Shown here: in pieces, positions 1 through 6,313 of the stretch | How positions within the stretch are numbered: the stretch's first letter is position 1 | Layout of the letters: the number at the start of each line of letters is the position of its first letter | From: Chromatiaceae bacterium | GTDB taxonomy: Bacteria > Pseudomonadota > Gammaproteobacteria > Chromatiales > Chromatiaceae | Length of the DNA stretch: 6,832 nucleotides | Assembly (NCBI GenBank): GCA_016880695.1 | Contig: JAEHCY010000010.1 | Coordinates: 1-6,832 of the forward strand | Direction of reading: 5' to 3' | The notes under the pieces: generated by a model | Database searches by the model: none | What the model was told of the DNA's origin: nothing | Seen by the model: only the letters and a program-made list of their open reading frames with translations | Translations under genes and position numbers: made by a program

Positions 1-538
1 GGTGCCGCTATGCGGAAAGACCCGCGATCTGCTCTGGCTCGGCGCCGAGGGCTATCGCGTGCTGGGGGTGGAGCTGAGCCCCATCGCGGTGGAGTCCTTC
101 TTCGCGGAGAACGGCCTCTCGCCCCAGGTGAGCGCGGAGGGCCCCTTTCGGCGCTACCAGGTGGACGAGATCGCGATCCTGTGCGGCGATTTCTTCCACC
201 TGAGCGCCGCCGGGGTAGGGGGGGTGAGCGCCGTCTACGACCGCGCGGCCCTTATCGCCCTGCCACCGGGGCTGCGCGGACGCTACGCCGAGCACCTCAC
301 CGCGCTCGCCCCGGCGGGAACCGAGGGGCTCCTGATCACCCTGGAATACCCCCAGGCGGAGATGGATGGCCCGCCCTTCTCCGTCGCCGAGCCCGAGGTG
401 ACCGCGCTCTTCGGCCGGGCCTTTGCGCTCAGCCGGCTCGATGACCTGGACGTGCTGGCCGAGAACCCCCGCTTCCGGGAGCGGGGCCTGAGCCGTTTGC
501 GCGAGAAGGTGTATCGCCTGCGCCGGCGCTGCGACTAG
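1..538 (+). CDS. tpm: Thiopurine S-methyltransferase, 5'-truncated by window edge
   Basis: This is the C-terminal 178 residues of a class I SAM-dependent methyltransferase of the TPMT family. These enzymes S-methylate thiopurines, and bacterial members are known to methylate selenium and tellurium oxyanions, so a detoxification role in the cytoplasm is likely. The visible part begins in the SAM-binding core: VPLCGK (residues 1-6 of the fragment), followed by GVELSPIAVESFF (22-34). Further family signatures are VYDRAALIALP (78-88) and LITLEYPQ with MDGPPFSV (111-128). The first visible in-frame codon is a GTG that reads as an internal valine, not a start. Roughly 40 N-terminal residues, including the usual aromatic-rich segment, should lie to the left, since family members are about 215-220 residues. 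The codon phase starts at base 2. The gene converges on the amidotransferase with only 18 bases between stops, and no hairpin terminator is visible there. Confidence 0.93.
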   Translation, partial: VPLCGKTRDLLWLGAEGYRVLGVELSPIAVESFFAENGLSPQVSAEGPFRRYQVDEIAILCGDFFHLSAAGVGGVSAVYDRAALIALPPGLRGRYAEHLTALAPAGTEGLLITLEYPQAEMDGPPFSVAEPEVTALFGRAFALSRLDDLDVLAENPRFRERGLSRLREKVYRLRRRCD

Positions 539-556
539 TCCGCGCCGCCGCCCACT

Positions 557-1255
557 TCAGCCGGGCAGGGGCAGGCGATCGAGGATGCGCCAAAGAATGC
601 GGTTGATCTCCTCGCAGCGCCGCTCGATCCCCGCTTGCATCTGCTCCGCGGTTTGCACATAACGCCCCGGCACGAGCTCGTCGGCGCAGTGCGCAAGCAG
701 ATCGGCGATGCTCTCGGGAGTGGCCTCCAAGTGGAACTGGAGCCCGAGCACCCGCTCCTGGTAGAGAAAGGCCTGATGGGGGCAGGCAGCGCTCTCGGCC
801 AGGCGCACCGCCCCCGGGGGAATGTCGAAGGTGTCCCCATGCCAGTGGAAGGCGGTGAACCACTCCGGAAGCCCATCAAAGGGCGCCAATTCCCGCGCCT
901 GCGGCGTTAGCCTGAGCGGAAACCAGCCGATCTCTTTCTCCGCGGCCTGGCTCACCCGCGCCCCCAGCACCGCGGCGATGAGCTGGCCACCGAGGCAGAC
1001 CCCAATGACGGTCTTCCCGGCCGCGATGACCCGACCGAGAAAGGCCTTCTCCGCGACCAGCCAGGGATAGCGGTCATGCTCGTCGACGTTCATGGGGCCG
1101 CCCATGACCAGGAGCCAGTCCAACGCCTCGATCTCCGGCAGGGGCTCCCCCTGATCGAGCCGGGTCGAGGTGAGGCGATGACCCGCGGCGGCCGCCCAGG
1201 CCCCGATACCCGCCGGGCCCTCGAAGGGTACGTGCTGTAGGAGGTGGATCCTCAT
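557..1255 (-). CDS. Class I glutamine amidotransferase (GMP-synthase-like GATase domain protein)
   Basis: A 232-residue stand-alone triad-type glutamine amidotransferase, which would hydrolyse glutamine to glutamate and ammonia or act on a gamma-glutamyl compound. The nucleophile elbow GVCLGGQ places the catalytic cysteine at Cys87. The QFHLE motif supplies His175 and Glu177, which completes the Cys-His-Glu triad. LLVMGGPMNV (48-57) is the oxyanion-side glycine motif of this class, and FHWHGDTFDIP (136-146) is also typical of GMP-synthase-like GATases. There is no synthetase domain, so the acceptor substrate is unknown. About 55 residues follow the triad and form a charged, probably helical tail. 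The ATG start overlaps the stop of the upstream YdjM-like gene (ATGA), so translation is probably coupled to it. No separate promoter is visible. The fold assignment is secure but the substrate is not. Confidence 0.9.
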   Translation of the reverse strand: MRIHLLQHVPFEGPAGIGAWAAAAGHRLTSTRLDQGEPLPEIEALDWLLVMGGPMNVDEHDRYPWLVAEKAFLGRVIAAGKTVIGVCLGGQLIAAVLGARVSQAAEKEIGWFPLRLTPQARELAPFDGLPEWFTAFHWHGDTFDIPPGAVRLAESAACPHQAFLYQERVLGLQFHLEATPESIADLLAHCADELVPGRYVQTAEQMQAGIERRCEEINRILWRILDRLPLPG

Positions 1256-2046
1256 CGCCGACGGCCGGTTGCCGCTTCGCTTTTCCCGGAAGGCGCGTTG
1301 CCTTGCGCCAGCGGATCGCCAAACCTAGCGAAAAGCGGCCAGCCCTCCGCCGGCCAGAAGCGGCGGTAGATATCGCTGTAGAGGGCGCTGTTTCCGTAGA
1401 CCTGGAGGAAGCGATCGGCCTTGGGCGTGGCCAAGAAGGCGATCGCCGCACAGCAGGCCATGGCCACGGAGGCGCGCCAGTTGCCAAGGGCGAAGGGCTT
1501 GATGGCCGAGCCGAGTGAGCGCTTGCGCCTGAGGGTGCGGTCGCTGAGGTCCACCGCATAGAGCTCGTCGAGCACCAGGTGGAGGCTGTAGCCGAAGGCC
1601 AGAAAGGCCCCACACAGCCAGGCATGGGCGGCCTCCCGTCCGAAGGCATGGTGGGCCAGCGCGGCGGTCAGCAGCCCGAAGGACCCGGCCGCCAGCAGGG
1701 AATGGAAGATGCCGCGATGGGTGGTCCAGCGCGCGAACAGATGCCCCAGCAGATACCGCACCAAGAGGAATACCCCGAGCAGCAGGAGCAGCATCTCCAG
1801 GATGGAGCGGCCCGCCGAGAACGCGAATAGGGCAAGGAAGCCCCCGAGCACCCCCAAAGAGGCGAACAGGAGCTGACTGGGCCGGGATTGGTCGGAATCG
1901 AGGTCCGGCAGGATGCCGCCGATGCTCCCCAGTACCCACAGGGACCAGACCTCGGCCGGGGCCACCCGGCCAACCCCGTAGAGGCTGGCGGCCAGAGCGC
2001 CGCTCAGGAGGGAGGCCACCGTGATGTGGGTCTTGAAGTTTGCCAA
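1252..2046 (-). CDS. YdjM-like membrane-bound metal-dependent hydrolase (DUF457 type)
   Basis: A 264-residue integral membrane protein resembling the YdjM/DUF457 family, predicted inner-membrane metal-dependent hydrolases of unknown substrate. With the TTG start as residue 1, the likely metal-ligand motifs are His7 (KTHITVAS), Asp48 and Asp50 (GILPDLDSD), THRGIFHS (109-116, His110 and His115), and His156 with Asp160 (GYSLHLVLDEL). Hydrophobic segments lie near 10-24, 34-46, 60-78, 84-103, 117-135, 142-157 and 190-206. I prefer the TTG start because family members begin almost exactly at the following ANFKTHI stretch and a Shine-Dalgarno-like AAGGTGGT sits 6 bases upstream. An ATG 27 codons further upstream (base 2127) would add a low-complexity Gly/Ser/Ala extension with no family look. 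The gene follows the MscS-type gene in the same direction and overlaps the amidotransferase by 4 bases. E. coli ydjM is LexA-regulated, but I see no LexA box here. Confidence 0.85.
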   Translation of the reverse strand: MANFKTHITVASLLSGALAASLYGVGRVAPAEVWSLWVLGSIGGILPDLDSDQSRPSQLLFASLGVLGGFLALFAFSAGRSILEMLLLLLGVFLLVRYLLGHLFARWTTHRGIFHSLLAAGSFGLLTAALAHHAFGREAAHAWLCGAFLAFGYSLHLVLDELYAVDLSDRTLRRKRSLGSAIKPFALGNWRASVAMACCAAIAFLATPKADRFLQVYGNSALYSDIYRRFWPAEGWPLFARFGDPLAQGNAPSGKSEAATGRRR

Positions 2047-2052
2047 TTGCGG

Positions 2053-2060
2053 ACCACCTT
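2053..2060 (-). promoter_or_regulatory. Shine-Dalgarno deciding a TTG start
   Basis: Read on the minus strand this is AAGGTGGT, a close match to the anti-Shine-Dalgarno complement. It stands 6 bases before the TTG at 2046-2044. It supports the TTG over the upstream ATG at 2127 as the start of the YdjM-like protein. Confidence 0.6.
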
Positions 2061-2074
2061 GCGAGCCTGACCCT

Positions 2075-2080
2075 ATTCTA
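2075..2080 (-). promoter_or_regulatory. Possible -10 element before the YdjM-like gene
   Basis: On the minus strand this reads TAGAAT, one mismatch from TATAAT. It would place a transcript start a few bases before the Shine-Dalgarno of the TTG-started gene. No -35-like hexamer lies 16-18 bases upstream, so it may be chance. The pair could equally be read from the channel gene's transcript. Confidence 0.22.
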
Positions 2081-2132
2081 GATCCCCCGGCCGCCGCCCG
2101 ATAGCCCCCTACCCCGAGTTGGCTCACCGCCC

Positions 2133-4559
2133 CTAATCTTCGTTGCTCTCTTGACCCAGGGGGGCGGGCGCACTGGGTGAGGTCCTGATGTGGATCTCCC
2201 GCTGCGGGAAGGGAAACTCGATACCCTGCTGCCGAAATGCGGCCTCCACCGCGAAGTTGATGTCGCTGATGACGTCCGCCTGCCGGTCGATCTGGCGCAC
2301 CACGGCGCGGAGCTCGAACAGAAGCGCACTATCGCCGAAGGACCGGAACAGCACCTTGGGGTCCGGCACGCCGCCTCGGCCCTTGATCACCTCGGGGTGC
2401 TCGCCGGCGATGCGCAGCAGAATCTCCCGCACCCGTTGGGTGTCGCTGCCATAGGCCACCCCCACGGGCACGGCGATGCGCCCGAGGGGGTCGTGCAGCA
2501 TCCAGTTGGTCACCTGCCCGGAGATCAACGCCGAGTTGGGCAGAATGACATCCGCCCGGTCGGGCGTCTCGATCTGGGTGGAGCGAATGCTGATGCGCTT
2601 GACGTAGCCCTGGGTGCCGCCCACCACGATGAAGTCTCCGGTCTTTACCGGTCGCTCGAACAACAGAATCAGACCCGAGACGAAGTTGTTGACGACGTTC
2701 TGCAAGCCGAAACCGATACCGACCGAAAGGGCACCGGCGATGATCGCCAGGTTGGTGAGCTCGATCCCGGCCACGGATAGGGCGAGCAGCACCGCCATCG
2801 TGGCCGCCACGTACCCCACCGTGGTCACCAGCGCCTCGCGCACGCCGCGATCGAACCTGAACTTGTCCAACCAGTGCCGGTTGAGCTGCCCCTTTAACCA
2901 GCGCGTAAGGGTGAGCAGCAGCGCCAGCAACAGGATTGCCAGCAGGATCTTGCTGGGTACGACCTTGACACTGCCGAGCTGAAAACCGTCGGTCAGATAC
3001 AAACCGATCAGCGCCAGACCCTGTTCGGAAACGCCCCAGATCCGCAGCAGCGCGGCGGCGATCCCCGACCAGAGCAGTAACACGGCCAGGACGTTGATCC
3101 AGCCGGCGCCGGGGAGCGGTTCGCCCGGCAGCACGCCCACCAAGCGGCGCACCAGGCGTTGCCAACCGTGGCGACCCTCGTCCAGGCCATCGAACAGGTC
3201 GCCCAACAACTTCGTCAGAGGCACGCCCACACCGATCAACAACAGGGTCAGGATGACGCCGACGATCACGAACTGGCTGAATGCGCGATACCCCGCCCAC
3301 TCCGCGACCAGCGCCACCCCCGCCGCCACCGAGAACAGCAGCCGTAGCTTCCAGTCCCGGCCCCAGCGCTCCAACCGGCCCAGGAGCCAGAGGATCCAGA
3401 TGAGATTGAGCACCACAAAGGCAACAAAGAGATCCTGGGAGAGCAGTTGCAACCACTCCGGGAGGTGCTCCTGGATCGGCGTCTTGAACAGCAGGTAGCC
3501 CACCAGCGCCAACACCGCGAGCACCGAGAGCCGGCGCGCCAGGGCCGCTGAGACCTCCGCGGGAAGATTCAGATAGTGCCGCGCCGGCCAGCAGGGCCGC
3601 AGCACCACCCGCATTAGCGCAACCGCCATAAAGTAGGCAACCAGGCCGTAGATGAGCTCCATGAGGAAGCTCAGCTCCAGCGATGCGACCCGCTGTAGCC
3701 CCTGGAGGTAGAGCGCCGCCCCCAGAATGCCCCCGAGGGAGGGGGCATAGCGCGCGCCGCAGGTCCCCACGGCGAGGCTGATCAGGCCTGAGAGATCCGC
3801 TGGCGGCCCCATGGCCTCGGCGCGGCGGCGCAGCCTCCGGCGTAGCAGCGCGCCGGCACCAACCCCGATCAGGGCAACCGCGAGAAGCCCCGCGGCATGC
3901 TGCCAGCCCATGCGCGCGACCCCACTGTCGACCCACAGGAGTTTGCTGGTGACCTCCCACCAACGCCCGGCGTCGCCTACGCCCGCCGCCAGGACATCCA
4001 GGAGGGTCGGGCCCACCGCCTTCAACCGGTCCGCCAGCAGGCTCTGCTGCAGGGCGGTCGCCCGGTTGGTGAGGTCCTGGCTCTTGAACACCAGAAGCCG
4101 GCAGGTGGCCAAACGGGCGTTCTGTTTCTCCCGCTCTTGCTCCAGATCACGCCGCCGCTGGTCGATCTCCTTGCCCTCCCCGCCGGAGGGCTGGGCCGCC
4201 TTCGGCGCCGCCTTGTCCCCATCGCCCTTCTCAGGGGGTTTTTCCGCCGGTTTATCGGGGCTCAGGATGTTCAGCTCGCCCTCGATCCGCTCAAGCGCCT
4301 GCTTGATGTCCTCCTCGCAGGCGTTTCCCACGCCGCGAATCGCAGTGAGCTGGCTCAGGTAGGCCTTGAGCTCCGCCTCCGAGAGGAAGGGGCCGCGCTG
4401 GTCAACAAGCGCGGTGTCGATCCGCTTCAGGCGGTCCTCCGCCGGGGGCACTGGGTCCGCCGAAGCCGGTCCGTCCGTCCCAGCGAATGCACTGTAGACA
4501 CCGGTAAAAAGCAGGATGGCCGCGAAAAGGGCTCGAGCCGCGAGTGGTTGTGGCTTCAT
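2133..4559 (-). CDS. Large MscS-family mechanosensitive ion channel with periplasmic N-terminal domain
   Basis: An 808-residue inner-membrane channel of the MscS superfamily, which opens on membrane tension to release solutes during hypo-osmotic shock. Residues 1-26 form a signal peptide (MKPQP, hydrophobic 9-24, AFA cleavage site). A periplasmic region (27-215) follows. It is helical with conserved-looking Cys81 and Cys153, a Pro/Lys/Glu-rich linker (101-131) and a charged coiled-coil stretch (130-148). It resembles the DUF3772-type domain of large MscS homologues, but I could not confirm that. About ten hydrophobic segments lie between 221 and 600. The pore helix region is LTNLAIIAGALSVGIGFG (601-618) with QNVVNNFVSGLILLFERP (620-637). 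The beta domain runs GDFIVVGG to TNWM (641-687), and the C-terminal domain ends in FPFPQREIHI (782-791). The chosen ATG gives a clean signal peptide. A longer frame reaching base 4730 adds 57 residues with no such feature. The size is that of YbiO/MscK-like proteins, several times MscS itself. Confidence 0.93.
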   Translation of the reverse strand: MKPQPLAARALFAAILLFTGVYSAFAGTDGPASADPVPPAEDRLKRIDTALVDQRGPFLSEAELKAYLSQLTAIRGVGNACEEDIKQALERIEGELNILSPDKPAEKPPEKGDGDKAAPKAAQPSGGEGKEIDQRRRDLEQEREKQNARLATCRLLVFKSQDLTNRATALQQSLLADRLKAVGPTLLDVLAAGVGDAGRWWEVTSKLLWVDSGVARMGWQHAAGLLAVALIGVGAGALLRRRLRRRAEAMGPPADLSGLISLAVGTCGARYAPSLGGILGAALYLQGLQRVASLELSFLMELIYGLVAYFMAVALMRVVLRPCWPARHYLNLPAEVSAALARRLSVLAVLALVGYLLFKTPIQEHLPEWLQLLSQDLFVAFVVLNLIWILWLLGRLERWGRDWKLRLLFSVAAGVALVAEWAGYRAFSQFVIVGVILTLLLIGVGVPLTKLLGDLFDGLDEGRHGWQRLVRRLVGVLPGEPLPGAGWINVLAVLLLWSGIAAALLRIWGVSEQGLALIGLYLTDGFQLGSVKVVPSKILLAILLLALLLTLTRWLKGQLNRHWLDKFRFDRGVREALVTTVGYVAATMAVLLALSVAGIELTNLAIIAGALSVGIGFGLQNVVNNFVSGLILLFERPVKTGDFIVVGGTQGYVKRISIRSTQIETPDRADVILPNSALISGQVTNWMLHDPLGRIAVPVGVAYGSDTQRVREILLRIAGEHPEVIKGRGGVPDPKVLFRSFGDSALLFELRAVVRQIDRQADVISDINFAVEAAFRQQGIEFPFPQREIHIRTSPSAPAPLGQESNED

Positions 4560-4615
4560 GGACCAACTCAAGATATTGAACAGGGATGGAGGATCTGCCT
4601 GGCTGCTAGCATAAC

Positions 4616-4630
4616 GCATCCCCCATGCCA
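4616..4630 (-). promoter_or_regulatory. Sigma-54-like -24/-12 promoter facing the MscS-type gene
   Basis: On the minus strand the site reads TGGCATGGGGGATGC. It matches the sigma-54 pattern TGGCACG-N4-TTGC at 9 of 11 fixed positions, with the GG and GC doublets at the correct spacing. Transcription would start near base 4604, about 45 bases before the channel ATG. A weaker sigma-70 -10-like TATGCT overlaps just downstream (4608-4613) without a -35. The surrounding DNA is very GC-rich, so a chance match is possible. Confidence 0.3.
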
Positions 4631-4821
4631 GGCGAGGCGCCCGTGCTGCGTCGCGGCCAGGCACCGCGCCGCGCCAGCGCGGAACCGGCCCGCCGCGCCG
4701 GCCCGAGGCCAAGCAGCGGAGAGTCGCCAATGCCGGCGGCTTTCCGGTACCATCTCCCCCTATCGGCCCCGCGCGATTGCCACCGCCGCTCCCCTAACCG
4801 TCGTACCCATCGGACCCTTCC

Positions 4822-5817
4822 ATGAGCAGTCATTCCAAGCCCGTCCTCGTCACCGGCGGGGCGGGTTACATCGGCAGCCACGCCTGCAAGGCATTGGCCT
4901 CCGCCGGCTATACCCCCATCGCCTATGACAACCTTGTGTATGGCCACCGCTCAGCGGTGCGCTGGGGACCCTTGGAGGAAGGAGACATCCTGGACCGCGC
5001 CCGCCTTGATCGGGTGCTCAGCCAGTATCGCCCGGAGGCGGTGATGCACTTCGCGGCCTTCTGTTACGTGGGCGAGTCGGTGGAGAATCCCGCCAAGTAT
5101 TACCGCAACAACGTCGTCGGCACCCTCACACTGCTGGAGGCAATGCGCGACCAGGGGGTGGGCAAGCTGGTGTTCTCCAGCACCTGCTCGACCTATGGCG
5201 TGCCGGAGCGGAACCCGATCCCGGAAACCCACCCGCAGCACCCGATCAACCCCTACGGATGGTCGAAGCTCATGGTGGAGCGGATGCTTCGCGACTTTGC
5301 CACCGCTCATGGGCTCGCCGCCATTGCCCTGCGCTATTTCAACGCCGCTGGCGCCGACCCCCAGGCCGAAACCGGTGAGTCCCACGATCCCGAGACCCAC
5401 CTCATCCCCCTGATCCTCGCCGCCGCCGCGGGCGAGCTGCCCCACATCAGGGTGAACGGCGACGACTACGACACCGAAGACGGCACCTGCGTCCGCGACT
5501 ACATCCACGTCACCGACCTGGCCGATGCCCACGTGCGTGCCCTGGCCAAGCTCCAGGAGGGCAGTGGGTTTTCGGCCTACAACCTGGGGAACGGGCAAGG
5601 GTTCTCGGTGAAGCAGGTGATCGACACCGCGCGCGCGGTCACCGGCCGGCCGATCCCCATTCTCATCGGACCGCGGCGAGCGGGAGATCCCGACCGTCTG
5701 GTCGGCGATGCGACCCGCATTCGCGCGGAGTTGGGTTGGTCACCAGGGTATGCGGATCTGCGGGAGATCATCGCCACCGCCTGGCGCTGGCACACCCAGG
5801 GTGGCGCGCGGGGCTGA
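4822..5817 (+). CDS. galE: UDP-glucose 4-epimerase
   Basis: A 331-residue extended short-chain dehydrogenase that interconverts UDP-glucose and UDP-galactose with bound NAD in the cytoplasm. It feeds the Leloir pathway and the supply of galactose for surface polysaccharides. The NAD-binding Rossmann motif is TGGAGYIGSH (11-20). YDNLVYGH (35-42) carries the Asp/Asn that bind the adenosine ribose. The catalytic YxxxK pair is Tyr145 and Lys149 in NPYGWSK. Thr121 in FSSTCSTYG stands at the position of the E. coli catalytic Ser124, as in many bacterial GalE proteins. RYFNAAGADP (171-180), VRDYIHVTDLADAH (224-237) and YNLGNGQGFSV (253-263) are further family signatures. The position equivalent to E. 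coli Tyr299 seems to be Leu293, which could loosen specificity. The ATG starts right at the conserved N-terminus, but the Shine-Dalgarno is weak (CGGA). No galactose genes flank it. Confidence 0.95.
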   Translation: MSSHSKPVLVTGGAGYIGSHACKALASAGYTPIAYDNLVYGHRSAVRWGPLEEGDILDRARLDRVLSQYRPEAVMHFAAFCYVGESVENPAKYYRNNVVGTLTLLEAMRDQGVGKLVFSSTCSTYGVPERNPIPETHPQHPINPYGWSKLMVERMLRDFATAHGLAAIALRYFNAAGADPQAETGESHDPETHLIPLILAAAAGELPHIRVNGDDYDTEDGTCVRDYIHVTDLADAHVRALAKLQEGSGFSAYNLGNGQGFSVKQVIDTARAVTGRPIPILIGPRRAGDPDRLVGDATRIRAELGWSPGYADLREIIATAWRWHTQGGARG

Positions 5818-5835
5818 CAGCAGCCGTCAGACCCC
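5810..5835 (+). terminator. Hairpin across the galE stop codon, terminator-like without a U-tract
   Basis: GGGGCTGAC (5810-5818) pairs with GTCAG-A-CCCC (5826-5835) around a 7-base loop, giving nine base pairs with one bulged A. The TGA stop of galE lies within the left arm. No run of T follows, so it is not a classic intrinsic terminator. It may weaken read-through or protect the galE mRNA 3' end. It may also separate galE from the nucleotidyltransferase gene 30 bases beyond. Confidence 0.4.
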
Positions 5836-5865
5836 TGAGCCTTCAAGGCGAACAGGGCATCCGCT

Positions 5866-6228
5866 ATGCCGGTACGATCCTTGAATTCGTCCGTGCTTAT
5901 CTGGCCTAACGCCAGGGAGTGGGCGGCTCGGCAGGCCAGGCTCCATCCTGAGCTGGTCGGGCTGGGTTATTTCGGCTCCTACGCACGCGGGGATTGGGGT
6001 GTTGGCAGCGACCTCGACCTGGTCGCAATCGTCTCCACCGCATCGACCCCCTTTGGCGAACAGGCGCTCGAGTGGCGGATGGAGGATCTCCCGGTACCGG
6101 CGGAGAACCTCATCTACACCCAGGATGAATGGCACCGGCTCCTCGGCGCGGATAACCCCTTCCTCCGACGCCTTGCCACCGAGACGATCTGGCTGTTAGC
6201 CCGACAAGATGCACCTGCGTGTGCCTGA
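5866..6228 (+). CDS. Small MNT-type nucleotidyltransferase domain protein
   Basis: A 120-residue protein of the minimal nucleotidyltransferase class in the DNA polymerase beta superfamily. The core motif GYFGSYARGDWGVGSDLDLV (34-53) gives the Gly37-Ser38 signature and the metal-binding Asp49 and Asp51. A third acidic residue on the next strand is not obvious: Glu69, Glu73 and Asp74 lie nearby in EWRMEDLPVP. Such proteins transfer nucleotides, and MntA-type members AMPylate a HEPN toxin partner (HepT) in toxin-antitoxin pairs. No HEPN gene is next to this one: galE precedes and hsdM follows, so it appears to be an orphan. The N-terminal part before the motif is short, about 33 residues. The ATG has a modest CAGGG upstream. 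It lies 48 bases after galE in the same direction and may share its transcript if the hairpin allows. The fold is secure; target and role are unknown. Confidence 0.82.
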   Translation: MPVRSLNSSVLIWPNAREWAARQARLHPELVGLGYFGSYARGDWGVGSDLDLVAIVSTASTPFGEQALEWRMEDLPVPAENLIYTQDEWHRLLGADNPFLRRLATETIWLLARQDAPACA

Positions 6229-6265
6229 ACGAATCACTGTCTGCCGCCACCGGGGCTGCGTGACG

Positions 6266-6271
6266 TAATAT
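6266..6271 (+). promoter_or_regulatory. Possible -10 element upstream of hsdM
   Basis: TAATAT stands in an A/T-rich spot within otherwise GC-rich DNA, between the nucleotidyltransferase stop and hsdM. It would give a transcript starting near base 6278. No -35-like hexamer is found 16-18 bases upstream, so support is weak. Confidence 0.25.
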
Positions 6272-6286
6272 TTCGGCCGCACCCTC

Positions 6287-6313
6287 ATGATGACGATGGA
6301 GACAACTGACTAG
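6287..6313 (+). CDS. Possible 8-codon leader ORF overlapping the hsdM start
   Basis: A mini-ORF reads MMTMETTD and ends in TAG, whose final G is the first base of the hsdM GTG start (TAGTG). Three ATG codons fall within its first four codons. It has no visible Shine-Dalgarno of its own. The geometry would permit termination-reinitiation onto hsdM, but an ORF this short can arise by chance, and this one contains the hsdM ribosome binding site. Confidence 0.22.
   Translation: MMTMETTD
6298..6302 (+). promoter_or_regulatory. Ribosome binding site for the hsdM GTG start
   Basis: GGAGA lies 10 bases before the GTG at 6313, slightly far but usable. An in-frame TGA at 6307-6309 excludes any start further upstream, so this site and the GTG fix the N-terminus. 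Confidence 0.5.

Noticed and set aside
2047..2132. LexA box before the YdjM-like gene, as in E. coli ydjM
   Set aside because: No CTGT-N8-ACAG pattern is present in this gap.
4685..4701. CCGGC/GCCGG 5-bp inverted repeat between the channel gene and galE
   Set aside because: The stem is short and lies in an extremely GC-rich patch, with no T-run or relation to a gene end.
4560..4730. Extension of the MscS-type gene to an ATG at 4730, adding 57 residues
   Set aside because: The added stretch is Arg/Gly-rich with no domain character, and it would bury a clean signal peptide that starts at the ATG at 4559.
4625..4825. Open frame on + in the divergent intergenic region
   Set aside because: Its Arg/Pro/Ala-rich translation is typical of noncoding GC-rich DNA. 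It also runs into the galE start and has no family look.
3897..4928. 343-codon open frame on + opposite the channel gene and into galE
   Set aside because: It overlaps two confidently assigned genes in other frames and shows no recognisable motif.
4951..5598. 215-codon open frame on the minus strand opposite galE
   Set aside because: It is a shadow of galE. The sense frame has all GalE motifs and this one has none.
6091..6100. Perfect 10-base palindrome CCGGTACCGG; CCGGTAC also occurs at 4744 and 5869
   Set aside because: It lies within the nucleotidyltransferase coding sequence, and short GC-rich palindromes are expected. The three copies share no common context.
6246..6260. 15-base match (GCCACCGGGGCTGCG) to positions 262-276 in tpm
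   Set aside because: A single short GC-rich match between a coding and an intergenic position, with no flanking similarity, is not a repeat element.
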